From NCBI GenBank assembly GCA_910583885.1, contig CAJUAC010000010.1, positions 1 to 64,000 on the forward strand: a DNA stretch of 64,000 nucleotides. Direction: 5' to 3'. How positions within the stretch are numbered: position 1 is the stretch's first letter; each line of letters starts with the position of its first letter. This stretch comes from an uncultured Oscillospiraceae bacterium (GTDB taxonomy: Bacteria > Bacillota > Clostridia > Oscillospirales > Oscillospiraceae). Below, one piece after another: positions 8,343-16,717 of this stretch. The position numbers and the translations under genes were made by a program. The notes below the pieces were generated by a model that saw only the letters and a list, made by a program, of their open reading frames with translations, had not been told where the DNA came from and searched no databases.

Positions 8343-8558
8343 CTATCCGCCGCATCTTCTCCGTACCCATCTGTACCCGGCGAGGAACGCGGCGGCAGTT
8401 ACCGCAGCCACCGCCATCCACTCGCCGCCCAGTGCGGCGTATCCCCGCGCACGATATGCCATGGGGATCAGCTTAACGCCAACGGCGCCGCCTGCGGCCA
8501 CCGCCGCAGACACGCCCCCGATCCAGGGCGCTGCGCCACCACCTGTCCCACCGTCCAT
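8343..8558 (-). CDS. Small glycine/alanine-rich membrane protein
   Basis: 71 aa with a start at 8558 behind AGGAGG (9-nt spacer). Two hydrophobic Ala/Val/Gly-rich stretches (about residues 13-33 and 47-62) end in a basic tail (RWVRRR), which suggests a two-pass membrane protein with cytoplasmic C-terminus. It lies 26 bp upstream of the cyclic-di-GMP gene and 27 bp downstream of the Cys-containing small gene, so the three may form one unit. I do not recognise a family; holin-like or small regulatory membrane protein are both possible. Confidence 0.5.
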   Translation of the reverse strand: MDGGTGGGAAPWIGGVSAAVAAGGAVGVKLIPMAYRARGYAALGGEWMAVAAVTAAAFLAGYRWVRRRCGG

Positions 8559-8585
8559 CTGTTCCCGCCTCCTGTGCCTGCCTGT

Positions 8586-8807
8586 TTAGTCAACCTGCAC
8601 CTTTGGCCAGCAGCATACGCCTACGTCCAGCGCCACCCGCTCGCGCAGGTGGAAATCTGCGTAGCGGCAGAACCAGCACGCCTGCATCCCACCCAGGCGT
8701 GCCAAGCGCGCTGTGAAGCCTGGGCACCACTGCTCCGGCCAGACACTGCCGCCAATGCGCGGCTCCTGCAACCCCCGTTCCCCCTCCACATATGTATGCA
8801 TCTCCAT
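8586..8807 (-). CDS. Small cysteine-containing hypothetical protein
   Basis: 73 aa; start at 8807 behind GGGAG with a 6-nt spacer. The C-terminal half contains CWFCRYADFHLRE followed by a CCWP segment, which is a possible metal-binding CxxC arrangement with a spaced second Cys pair. It is acidic/aromatic and has no signal peptide. The good ribosome site and patterned Cys residues argue for a real gene. Not assigned to a family. First gene of the leftward unit with the small membrane protein and the GGDEF regulator. Confidence 0.55.
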   Translation of the reverse strand: MEMHTYVEGERGLQEPRIGGSVWPEQWCPGFTARLARLGGMQACWFCRYADFHLRERVALDVGVCCWPKVQVD

Positions 8808-8873
8808 ATGCGCTCCCTTCCGCCTGCCGGGCTCTGCCCGTGTGCCTGCCGTCCGGATTTCTGACAGGACTGC

Positions 8874-8903
8874 TTGACAATTTTATCCCAGATATGCTAT
8901 AAT
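8874..8903 (+). promoter_or_regulatory. Sigma-A promoter of the LytTR/kinase operon
   Basis: Perfect TTGACA (8874-8879) and perfect TATAAT (8898-8903) with an 18-bp spacer, 84 bp upstream of the response-regulator start. Confidence 0.9.
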
Positions 8904-8987
8904 TATACCAAAAAAAATAGTTTTTGGGAACTTTGTGTGAAATTTGTCCGGTTTTGCGCGTATTTTGTTTGGAAAGGGGCTAAGAGC

Positions 8988-9737
8988 ATGTTAAAGCTGG
9001 CTCTATGTGACGATGACGCGCAGCAGCGGGCTGCTGTGGGCGCGCTGCTCCAGGAATATGCGGCGCTGCGGCCTGCGCTGGCAGTCAAGCTGTCCTCTTT
9101 TTCCTCCAGCTGGGATCTGCTGTCTGAGGAAGAGGAGGGCGCGTGTTTTGACGTATACGTGTTGGATGTGGTGATGCCGGATGTATCCGGCATTGAGTTG
9201 GGCGTGAAGCTGCGGGAGCTGGGCCGCAGCGGGGCGATTATCTACCTGACCGTCTCACCGGAGTACGCGGTGGACTCTTATGCTACCCAGGCGTTCTACT
9301 ATCTGATGAAGCCTGTGGAACCGGAGCGCCTGTACCATGTGCTGGACCAGGCAGTAGCGGCCCTGGAGAAGCGGAAGGCCGCCAGTGTCACCGTCAAGAC
9401 CAAGGAGGGCCTGCGCCTGGTGCGGCTGGACAGCATCCTCTATGCGGAGCTGGCGGGCAGGGCTGTGCGCTACCACCTTGCCGGCGGGGAACAGGTTGTC
9501 ACCGTCACCCAGCGCTGCTCCTTCCAGGAGGCCGTGGCGCCCCTCCTGGCCCGTCCCAGCTTTTTCGCCTGTGGGGCCAGCTTTGTGGTGAACCTGTACT
9601 ATGTCACAGCCGTAGAAAAGCGCTTCCTCCTGCTGGACGGCCAGCACCGGGTCCCTCTTGCCAGGGGCCTCGCCGCCAAGGCCAAACAGCAGTGGAGCTC
9701 CTTCTGGCTGGATGGCGCAAAGGAGGATCCGCTATGA
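8988..9737 (+). CDS. LytTR-family response regulator
   Basis: 249 aa. The ATG at 8988 follows GGAAAGGGG; the frame is open upstream but overlaps the promoter. An N-terminal REC domain (acidic CDDD near residue 8, phospho-Asp in VLDVVMPDVSG near residue 57, Lys in MKPVE near 104) is followed by a LytTR DNA-binding domain from about residue 135. This is the AgrA/VirR-type architecture, paired with GHKL kinases. Its stop overlaps the start of the downstream kinase by 4 bp, so the two form one two-component system that probably controls surface or envelope genes. Confidence 0.92.
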   Translation: MLKLALCDDDAQQRAAVGALLQEYAALRPALAVKLSSFSSSWDLLSEEEEGACFDVYVLDVVMPDVSGIELGVKLRELGRSGAIIYLTVSPEYAVDSYATQAFYYLMKPVEPERLYHVLDQAVAALEKRKAASVTVKTKEGLRLVRLDSILYAELAGRAVRYHLAGGEQVVTVTQRCSFQEAVAPLLARPSFFACGASFVVNLYYVTAVEKRFLLLDGQHRVPLARGLAAKAKQQWSSFWLDGAKEDPL

Positions 9738-11806
9738 GCCCTTTCAGCTTTTTGCAGTCCGCCGTATGCCTCCTCTCCTTTGCCGGCACCTGCGCCGCCC
9801 TGGCCGAATTCCGCTTCCACCGCAAGGTCATCTGTTCCACCACCCTTGCGGTATTGGTGGGCATCCTATGTGTCCAGGCGTCGCTGATGCTGACATGGGA
9901 CCAGTCCCTGGCGCTCACGCTGGCCCCGGTTACAGTCTACCTGCCGCTGATTGTCTGCCTGCACGTCCTGTCCTCCCAGGGGTTTTTCCAGACCTGCGCG
10001 GTCTGGTCCATGGGCTGCCTGGTGTCCTTTATTATGGAGTTCCTGCGTAAGCTCCTTCTCCAGCTCTTTGTCCGCCCCCCACTGGACGCTGTCCCCGGCC
10101 CGTTGATCTCCCCGGTTATCCTGGCAATCATGCTGCTGGCGGCCTTCGGGCTGCTGCACCTGGTATTCCACACCCTCCGCACCCCCTTCCGCCGGTACAT
10201 CAGGGAGTCGCAGGATGGATGGCTGACCCTGCTGTTCCCTACCCTGCTCACCTTCCTGCTCCTGTCCTACTATGTCAACAGCGCCGTCCGACCGGCGGCC
10301 CTGCTGTTCATCCTGCTCACTGCCCTGTCCATCTTCCTGATCCTGTCCCGGGTACTGGCACTGACGGTCTCCTTGGGGGAGACCCGGGCAGCGGAGCAGG
10401 CGGCCCAGCGGCAGCTGGAGCTCCAGCGCCGGGACTACGACACCATCTGCCAAAAGATAGAGATGGGGCGGGTCTACCGCCACGATATGCGCCACCACCT
10501 GGCTGCCTTGGACGGGCTGCTCCAGCACAGCGACACCGGCGGTGCGCGCCGGTACATCCGGGATCTCAACGGGAAGCTGGCCGACCTGGTGCAGACAGCC
10601 TGGTGCAGCAACCCCGCTGTCAATGCGGTCCTGGGCTCCTATCTCGCCCAGGCGGGTGCCTGCGGCTGCCGCATAGACGCCGGCATCCACATCCCCGAGG
10701 TGCTGGAATCCTTTGATGTGACCGACCTGTGCGTCATCCTTTCCAACGCACTGGAAAACGCCATCCATGCCTGCCAGGCCCTCCCGGAGGAGGACCGGTG
10801 GATCACCCTCCGCATGGATCTGAGCGGCAACCAGCGCCTGTCCATCTATGTGGAAAACCCCTGCCCCAAGCCGGTCCCCTTTGGCCCCGACGGCCTGCCG
10901 GCCCTCCCCAAGCAGGCCGGCCACGGCTTTGGCCTGCGCAGTATCCAGACGGCAGTGGGCCGGTACGGCGGCCTGTTCAGCTGTGAGTGGGAGCGGGGCA
11001 AATTCCTCCTGCGGGCAGTACTCTTTCCCCCCGTATCCCCCCCATGCGGGGGGGATACGCCCGCCGCCAGAAGGCGGGGCCCCGGCCTGGCGGCGGGCGT
11101 GACAATGAGCGTCGCCTTCTGCCTTGCCGTCCTATACAGCTCCCCCACACTGGCCAACGCACTGGAGGATGTGCCCCTGCTGGGGCCTGTGGTCCAGCTG
11201 GTGAACCCGCGCAGCTATGATTGGGCCTGGGGCAGCAGCGGCTTGACGGTCCAGCAGCCTGTCATAGAGGGGACAGCCAACAGCCAGGCTGAGGCCTGGA
11301 TCGCGCAGATGGAGGAGCTGTTCCTCTGGTATGCCAGCCGGAAATATGCCGGCTATGTGGCCGGGGATATCGGGTACACTGTCCTGCGGGATGACAGCGC
11401 CCTGCTGGTCCTGCGCTTTACCACCACCCTGAACGCAGGCGGTTCTGTGGATTTCAGCCGCTGTATCAACCTGGATAAGGCCACGGGCCAGGTTCTGTCG
11501 CTGGAGGACCTGTTCCTGCCGGAGGCGAACTATGTCGCCTTCCTCAGCCGCGAGATCATCGCCCAGATGGAAAGCCAGATCCGGGACGACGGGGCGAACT
11601 ACTTCCTGCCTGGCGGCATCTGGTCGGAGGAGGAGTGCTTCCGGTCCATTGATCCAGATCAGGATTTTTACATCAGTACAGATGGAAAGCTGGTCATCAC
11701 CTTCGACGAGTACGCTGTGGCCCCCGGCAGTATGGGTTCGCCGGAGTTCACGATCCCCACTGACCTGCTGCGCAGCCTCCTGATCCAGCCCTCCCTGCTC
11801 CAATAG
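9734..11806 (+). CDS. GHKL histidine kinase fused to an RsiV-like ectodomain
   Basis: 690 aa from the ATG at 9734 (AGGAGG, 7-nt spacer; 4-bp overlap with the regulator gene). Residues 1-210 hold about seven membrane segments. The kinase core follows: His in RVYRHDMRHH near 250, N-box NALENAIHA near 340, G-box GHGFGLRSI near 398. A proline/glycine linker (434-455) encoded by two perfect hairpins leads to one more membrane segment (456-473). The rest matches Bacillus RsiV as I recall it: after the membrane segment comes an ANA signal-peptidase-like site (474-476), then VPLLGPVVQ, and near the end FYISTDGKLVITFDEY followed by an APGSMG/EFTIPT block (DUF3298). RsiV binds lysozyme; here that receptor part is joined to a kinase instead of a sigma-binding segment. 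Confidence 0.88.
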   Translation: MSPFSFLQSAVCLLSFAGTCAALAEFRFHRKVICSTTLAVLVGILCVQASLMLTWDQSLALTLAPVTVYLPLIVCLHVLSSQGFFQTCAVWSMGCLVSFIMEFLRKLLLQLFVRPPLDAVPGPLISPVILAIMLLAAFGLLHLVFHTLRTPFRRYIRESQDGWLTLLFPTLLTFLLLSYYVNSAVRPAALLFILLTALSIFLILSRVLALTVSLGETRAAEQAAQRQLELQRRDYDTICQKIEMGRVYRHDMRHHLAALDGLLQHSDTGGARRYIRDLNGKLADLVQTAWCSNPAVNAVLGSYLAQAGACGCRIDAGIHIPEVLESFDVTDLCVILSNALENAIHACQALPEEDRWITLRMDLSGNQRLSIYVENPCPKPVPFGPDGLPALPKQAGHGFGLRSIQTAVGRYGGLFSCEWERGKFLLRAVLFPPVSPPCGGDTPAARRRGPGLAAGVTMSVAFCLAVLYSSPTLANALEDVPLLGPVVQLVNPRSYDWAWGSSGLTVQQPVIEGTANSQAEAWIAQMEELFLWYASRKYAGYVAGDIGYTVLRDDSALLVLRFTTTLNAGGSVDFSRCINLDKATGQVLSLEDLFLPEANYVAFLSREIIAQMESQIRDDGANYFLPGGIWSEEECFRSIDPDQDFYISTDGKLVITFDEYAVAPGSMGSPEFTIPTDLLRSLLIQPSLLQ
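11033..11099. repeat. Two perfect hairpins inside the kinase linker
   Basis: Hairpin 1 has an 11-bp stem (GTATCCCCCCC with its complement, 4-nt loop; 11033-11058). Hairpin 2 has a 13-bp stem (CGCCCGCCGCCAG with its complement; 11058-11099). Both are inside the reading frame, exactly at the junction of the kinase and RsiV-like parts. Confidence 0.9.
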
Positions 11807-11825
11807 CTATTTTCAAGATCCCAGG

Positions 11826-11872
11826 AAAACAGAGTGCCCATGGCGCAGCCTGCGCCATGGGCACTCTGTTTT
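11826..11872. terminator. Bidirectional terminator between convergent genes
   Basis: A perfect 22-bp inverted repeat with a 3-nt loop, starting AAAACAGAG and ending CTCTGTTTT. It serves the rightward kinase operon and the leftward recN operon, whose last gene ends at 11881. Confidence 0.95.
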
Positions 11873-11880
11873 CCCCTCTG

Positions 11881-12864
11881 TCAGGGGTTCGGACGGCCGC
11901 TCCCGCCAGCATCCAGGTAGAGCGGCACAAAGCGCGCCATACACCGGGCAATGTACGCAATATTCCGCTCCTCCAGCACGGTGTCTTTTTTCGTGCGCAG
12001 ATGGGGGATGTAGTACCCCAGCCCTGCCAGGTACCGGCAGGCGCACACTGCTACGTGAAACCGGAATTTCCGGTTGTCCGACGGGTAGTAGTGGAGCCCC
12101 TTGTCCCGCAGGCAGGGATGCATCCCATCTGCCTCCGGGAACGCCGCCCGCAGCGCTTCCAGGAGCGCGGCATCCCACCGGCTGTGCTTGGAGGGCATCA
12201 ACAGCAGGTTCTCCCCGTCCCCCACGCAGTCGAAATGGATAAAGAGGCTCTCCCCCGCCCGCTCCATGTGGCGCTTTTTGAAGGCAGAAGCCCCCAGCAG
12301 ATTCCGCTCATTGTTGTCCAGGAACACCAGGCATACCCGCTTGTCATAGGCCATCGCCTTGGCGGCGGCCAGCAGGGCCAAGACACCGGAGGAGCTGCCG
12401 TTGGCGCTGCTCTTGTTGGCTGGGCCAAAGGCGGACATCCCCAGCGCCGCCAGCGCCAGGATCAGGAACAGCGGCAGCATCAGCTCTGGCTTGTTGAGGG
12501 GGAAGCTCACCGCCAGCGCCAGCAGGAACGCAGCCGTCACTATGGCCAGCGCCGTCACCAGATGATAGGCCACATGGGCGGCCACGTTGGTAGGCGAGAC
12601 AAAATCCGGCACCGGCATCCTGGCCGCCGTGTCGTAGTGGGCGCACAGGAACAGCACCGCCCGGTCAGGATCCCCAGCCACCACATTCACACTGCCGTTT
12701 GCCCTTCCGTAGCGCTCCTCCTGCACCCGCCAGCCCGCCCGCTTGAGCTCCCGCATCAGCCAGCTCCTGCACTCCGCCTTCTGCGCGCCAGTCCTGCGCA
12801 CTGGGTAGACCGTCAGCAGGTATTCCTTTAAAGCTCTGATATCATCCATATTGTTTCCGCTCAA
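11881..12864 (-). CDS. M28-like membrane protein, likely degenerate peptidase
   Basis: 327 aa from a TTG at 12864 that overlaps the recN stop and has AAGGAG 5-6 nt upstream; the ATG at 12849 lacks a ribosome site. The N-terminal third and the HYDT metal motif (near 74) match M28 aminopeptidases. Two membrane segments (about 98-140) are inserted before the next metal-binding segment. There the canonical D-N-x-S-G reads GSSSG, the Glu-Glu pair reads NNERNLLG, and the final His-Thr reads RTKKDT. The bridging Asp, catalytic Glu and last His therefore all appear lost. It is probably a membrane-bound pseudoenzyme or divergent enzyme, translationally coupled to recN. Confidence 0.7.
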   Translation of the reverse strand: MSGNNMDDIRALKEYLLTVYPVRRTGAQKAECRSWLMRELKRAGWRVQEERYGRANGSVNVVAGDPDRAVLFLCAHYDTAARMPVPDFVSPTNVAAHVAYHLVTALAIVTAAFLLALAVSFPLNKPELMLPLFLILALAALGMSAFGPANKSSANGSSSGVLALLAAAKAMAYDKRVCLVFLDNNERNLLGASAFKKRHMERAGESLFIHFDCVGDGENLLLMPSKHSRWDAALLEALRAAFPEADGMHPCLRDKGLHYYPSDNRKFRFHVAVCACRYLAGLGYYIPHLRTKKDTVLEERNIAYIARCMARFVPLYLDAGGSGRPNP

Positions 12865-14537
12865 ATGCTCTCCTTATACTCCTCCGCCGAGGCAATCAGC
12901 TCCTCCGCCCCGGCCAGCATGGCGGGTGTCACCTTCTCCCCCCCGGTGAGGCGGGCCAGCTCCAGCTTGCGCTGCTCCCGGTCCAGCCGGAGCACATGGG
13001 TGAAGGTCCGCCCCCGTTTCTCCCCCTTCTCTACACAGAAGTGGGTGTCCGCCATGGCGGCCAGCTGGGGCAGATGGGTGACGCACAGCACCTGCTTGCG
13101 GCGGCTGACCTGGGCCAGCTTCGCCGCCACCTTCTGGGCCGCCCGGCCGCTGACGCCGGTGTCCACCTCGTCAAAGACCAGGGTGCCAATGGTCTCGTTC
13201 TCCGCCAGCACGTTTTTCAGCGCCAGCATGATCCGGGCCAGCTCGCCGCCGGAGGCCACCTTGTTGATGGGCCGCAGCTCCTCCCCCACGTTGGCGGACA
13301 TCAGGAAGCGGATCACATCAATCCCCGTGGCGTCCGGTTCCTTTTCCCCAAAGCAGATGGCAAAGCGCACCTTTGGCATGTCCAGCTGGCGCAGCTCGTC
13401 CTGGATGCGCAGCTCCAGATCCTTGGCCGCCGCTTTACGGGCCCCTGAGAGGAGCCCGGCGGCCTTTTCCACCTGCCGCCGCTCCTTTGCCAGCTCCTTC
13501 TCCAGCCGGGCCGCTGTGTCGGCGGCAAAGCTGATCTGGTCGAGCTCCTCCCGGCAGTGCTCCAGATACTCCAGCATCTCCTCCACTGTAGGGCCATACT
13601 TCTTTTTCAGCCGGTAGAGCAGATCCGCCCTGCCCTCCAGCTCGTCCAGCTCCCGGGGGCTGAAGTCGAAGGAGCCCTCCAGGTCCCGCAGTGTCTCCGC
13701 CACGTCATAGGCCTCGGAGTAGAGCCCCTCCAGCCGCTCCTGGAGCTGGGAGAACTGCTCATCCAGCCCCCGCACACCGGCCAGGGCACTGCCCGCCTCC
13801 TGCAAGGCGGATACCGCACCGCCCCCGTCATCGCCGCCGGTGAGGCTCCACAGCGCCCCCTGGATGGAGGACATAAACCGCTCACTGTTGCGCAGGAGGT
13901 TGCGCCGCTGCAAGAGGGCCTCCTCCTCCCCGGGCTTCAGCTGCGCCCGCTCCAGCTCGTTGATCTGGAAATTGAGGCTGTCCACCCGCCGGGCCTTCTC
14001 CGACTCGTCCATTTCCAGGGCCCGCAGCTTCTTGCGGGTGGCCTCCATGGCGCTATAGCAGGCGGCGTAGGTCTCCAGATAGCCCTCCACATGGCCGAAG
14101 CTGTCCAGATAGGCACCGTGCTGCTCCTCATCGAGCAACTGCTGGCCATCGTGCTGGCCGTGGATATTCAGCAGGGCGCTGCCAATCCGCCGCAGCAGGG
14201 CCACGGTGACAGGCTTGCCGCTGATCCGGCAGGCGTTCTTGCCGTCGGCATAGATCTCCCGCTGGAGCAGAAGCTCCCCCTCTTCAGGGGCCAGGCCGCA
14301 CTCCGCAAGCGCCGGCAGGGCCGGGACGCCGGTGAATACCGCACTGACAAAGGCCTTTGCCGCGCCCGTGCGGATCAGATCCCTGCTGGTGCGCTGGCCC
14401 AGCACAGCCCCCATGGCGTCGATCACAATACTTTTCCCCGCGCCGGTCTCGCCGGTGAGGGCATTGAACCCCCCGTCAAAGGCGATATCCGCCTCCTCGA
14501 TGACGGCGATATTTTCAATATGGAGCAGCTGTAACAT
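12861..14537 (-). CDS. recN: DNA repair protein RecN
   Basis: 558 aa, full length. SMC-like ATPase acting in double-strand-break repair. Walker A GETGAGKS lies near residue 30, the ABC signature ASGGELARIMLALK near 430, and Walker B LVFDEVDTGVSG near 455; the middle is a coiled coil with Arg/Glu/Leu-rich helices. AAGGGGG precedes the ATG at 14537. It closes the conserved dxs-tlyA-nadK-argR-recN order of Clostridia, 25 bp behind argR. Confidence 0.97.
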   Translation of the reverse strand: MLQLLHIENIAVIEEADIAFDGGFNALTGETGAGKSIVIDAMGAVLGQRTSRDLIRTGAAKAFVSAVFTGVPALPALAECGLAPEEGELLLQREIYADGKNACRISGKPVTVALLRRIGSALLNIHGQHDGQQLLDEEQHGAYLDSFGHVEGYLETYAACYSAMEATRKKLRALEMDESEKARRVDSLNFQINELERAQLKPGEEEALLQRRNLLRNSERFMSSIQGALWSLTGGDDGGGAVSALQEAGSALAGVRGLDEQFSQLQERLEGLYSEAYDVAETLRDLEGSFDFSPRELDELEGRADLLYRLKKKYGPTVEEMLEYLEHCREELDQISFAADTAARLEKELAKERRQVEKAAGLLSGARKAAAKDLELRIQDELRQLDMPKVRFAICFGEKEPDATGIDVIRFLMSANVGEELRPINKVASGGELARIMLALKNVLAENETIGTLVFDEVDTGVSGRAAQKVAAKLAQVSRRKQVLCVTHLPQLAAMADTHFCVEKGEKRGRTFTHVLRLDREQRKLELARLTGGEKVTPAMLAGAEELIASAEEYKESI

Positions 14538-14562
14538 GGTGACCCCCTTTTCCTTGGCGGCG

Positions 14563-15015
14563 CTATTTCAGCATTTCATGGATGTCGGCGCAGAAGCTCC
14601 TGGCCGACTCCGTGTCCCGCATGACCAGGAAGGCGGTGTCATCCCCCGCCAGCGTGCCCACCATGTAGGGGATGTTCATCCCATCCAGCGCGGCCGCCGC
14701 CGCGTTGGCCAGGCCGGCCATGGTTTTAACGACCACAATATTTTGGGCAAAATCGACACTGACAATGCTCTCCCGGAAGATCGTGCGCAGCTTGTCCGCC
14801 ACATTCAGCCGGTTCCGCTGGCTGGACACCGCGTAGCGGTACCGCCCCTGGCCAATGGGCTCCTTGATGAGGTGCAGCTGCTTGATATCCCGGGAAATCG
14901 TCGCCTGCGTGCAGCGGATACCCATCTCCTGCAAGCGGAGCTGGAGCAGCTCCTGGGTATCGATGGGCTCCTGCTCGATGATCCCTAAAATTTTGCTCTG
15001 CCGGTCATTTTTCAT
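14563..15015 (-). CDS. argR: Arginine repressor ArgR/AhrC
   Basis: 150 aa from the ATG at 15015 (AGGAGG, 8-nt spacer; a TTG six bases upstream has too short a spacer). N-terminal winged helix (TQATISRDIKQLHLIK near residues 36-51) and C-terminal arginine-binding oligomerisation domain (GTLAGDDTAFLVMRD near 122-136, with the paired Asp residues that bind arginine). Controls arginine synthesis and breakdown, although in this conserved cluster it travels with recN. Its start overlaps the nadK end by 11 bp. Confidence 0.95.
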   Translation of the reverse strand: MKNDRQSKILGIIEQEPIDTQELLQLRLQEMGIRCTQATISRDIKQLHLIKEPIGQGRYRYAVSSQRNRLNVADKLRTIFRESIVSVDFAQNIVVVKTMAGLANAAAAALDGMNIPYMVGTLAGDDTAFLVMRDTESARSFCADIHEMLK

Positions 15016-15898
15016 GGCCAATGCCTCCTGTCATTTTCGTGCGCAAGATCTCGTAGATACTCTTGTCCGTCAGCCGCAGGAGCTCCGTCTCATACCGGGA
15101 CCGGCAGATGCGCACCTTGTCCCCCTGGCGCAGGGCAAAGGCCCTGCCGCCGTCCACAGACAGGTACACCTGCTTGCGGTTGAGCTCCGCCGGGGCGACT
15201 GTCACCGTCCCGGAGGCGGAGAGCACAAAGGATTTGGAGAACACCGTGTGGGCGCAGATGGGGCTGATGACAAAATTCTGCGCCGTGGGCTCCACGATAG
15301 GCCCCCCCGCAGAGAGGGAGTAGCCGGTGGAGCCGGTGGGCGTGGCCACCACCACGCCGTCCCCGGCGAAGACGCCCAGCTGGTCCTCCCCGGTGGTAAT
15401 CTGCAAACGGACGACCCGGGCCATGGCCCCCTTGGTGACTACCGCATCATTGAGGGCGCTGCCGGTAAACACCGTCCGGCCCTCCCGGATCACGCCCACA
15501 TCCAGCATCATCCGCTTCTCCCGCCGGTACTGGCCGGCGGCCAGGTTCTTCAGCAGCCCCAGCTCCCCCACCTCCAGATCCGGCATGAAGCCTAAGCTGC
15601 CCAAGTTCACCCCCAGCACGGGGATCCCCCGCATGGAGGCCGCCCTGGCCAGGTGCAGGATGGTGCCGTCACCACCAAAGGCGACGATCAGGTCGCTGGA
15701 GCGGAGCTCCTGGTGGAGGGGGCGGCAGGGCACGCCGTACTGGCCCTCACCGCCCTCCGGCTTAAAGGGCAGGCAGAACACCGTCGCCAGCCCTGCCCCG
15801 CGCAGGATCTTGTCCGCCTCCTTGGCCGCAGCCAGCCCCTTGTCCCGGTAGGGGTTGGGGCACAGGATCACCCGTTTTAATCCGCTCACGCTCTGCAT
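15005..15898 (-). CDS. nadK: NAD kinase
   Basis: 297 aa. Phosphorylates NAD to NADP. The GGDGT signature lies near residue 75 and the glycine-rich TPTGSTGYSLSAGGPIV segment near 180. The usual N-E pair of the family appears as ALNDAVV. The start is not certain: GTG at 15901 and ATG at 15898 both lie very close to an AAGGAG that is also the end of tlyA, and a GTG five codons in is better spaced. The tight overlap with tlyA and argR implies coupled translation. Confidence 0.95.
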   Translation of the reverse strand: MQSVSGLKRVILCPNPYRDKGLAAAKEADKILRGAGLATVFCLPFKPEGGEGQYGVPCRPLHQELRSSDLIVAFGGDGTILHLARAASMRGIPVLGVNLGSLGFMPDLEVGELGLLKNLAAGQYRREKRMMLDVGVIREGRTVFTGSALNDAVVTKGAMARVVRLQITTGEDQLGVFAGDGVVVATPTGSTGYSLSAGGPIVEPTAQNFVISPICAHTVFSKSFVLSASGTVTVAPAELNRKQVYLSVDGGRAFALRQGDKVRICRSRYETELLRLTDKSIYEILRTKMTGGIGHEK

Positions 15899-16701
15899 CA
15901 CTCCTTCAACGCGCTGTGGGAGCTCTCCACCAGCGTCTGCAAGTCAAAGTCCTGCCCGGCCTGCGTCCCCCGCTCCAGCCAGCCCAGGTATTCGATGTTC
16001 CCCTCCGGGCCCCGGACGGGGGAGTAGGAGAGGCCGCGCACTGTGAAGCCGCTGGCCCCTGCATTCTCCAAAAACCGCTCCAGCACCTCCCGGTGGACGG
16101 CGGGGTCCCGGACCACGCCCTTTTTGCCCACCTTCTCCCTGCCCGCCTCAAACTGGGGCTTCACCAGGCAGACCACCTGGCCATCCTCCCGCAAAACCCC
16201 GGCGATGGCGGGCAAAATCAGCTTCAGGGAGATGAAGCTCACATCCACACTGGAGAAGGACGGCTCCTCCGGGATCTGCTCATGGGTCAGGTAGCGGGCA
16301 TTGGTGCGCTCCAGGCAGACCACCCGCCCATCGCTGCGCAGGCTCCAGGCCAGCTGCCCGTAGCCCACGTCCACCGCATAGACCTTGGCCGCCCCGTTTT
16401 GCAGCATACAGTCGGTAAATCCCCCGGTGGACGCGCCCACATCCATGCAGACCGCGCCCTGCAACTCAATGGGCCAGATCTCCATGGCCTTCTCCAGCTT
16501 CAGCCCGCCCCGGCTGACATAGCGCAGGGCGGCGCCCCGGACCTCTACCGCCGCATCCTCCGCCACCGGTGTGCCGGGCTTGTCCGAGCGCTGCCCGTTG
16601 ACAAACACCAGCCCACTCATGATGGTGGCCTGGGCCTTCTGCCGGCTCTCCTGGAGACCGCGCTCCACCAAAAGGACGTCTAATCTCAATTTTTTACTCA
16701 T
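15898..16701 (-). CDS. tlyA: TlyA family rRNA 2'-O-methyltransferase
   Basis: 267 aa from the ATG at 16701 (GAGG, 5-nt spacer). N-terminal S4 RNA-binding domain (LRLDVLLVERGLQESRQKAQ) followed by an FtsJ-type methyltransferase with the SAM-binding DVGASTGGFTD near residue 85 and the VDVSFISLKLILP strand near 150. Homologues methylate 16S and/or 23S rRNA in mycobacteria; in Clostridia the family always travels with nadK and argR. Upstream lies a palindromic intergenic element and the CAT-like gene. Confidence 0.93.
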   Translation of the reverse strand: MSKKLRLDVLLVERGLQESRQKAQATIMSGLVFVNGQRSDKPGTPVAEDAAVEVRGAALRYVSRGGLKLEKAMEIWPIELQGAVCMDVGASTGGFTDCMLQNGAAKVYAVDVGYGQLAWSLRSDGRVVCLERTNARYLTHEQIPEEPSFSSVDVSFISLKLILPAIAGVLREDGQVVCLVKPQFEAGREKVGKKGVVRDPAVHREVLERFLENAGASGFTVRGLSYSPVRGPEGNIEYLGWLERGTQAGQDFDLQTLVESSHSALKE

Positions 16702-16717
16702 AGGCACCTCGGTATCC

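Noticed and set aside
11099..11806. A separate RsiV-like gene starting at the GTG/ATG near 11099-11105
   Set aside because: No ribosome site precedes these codons and the frame is continuous with the kinase, so a fusion is the simpler reading.
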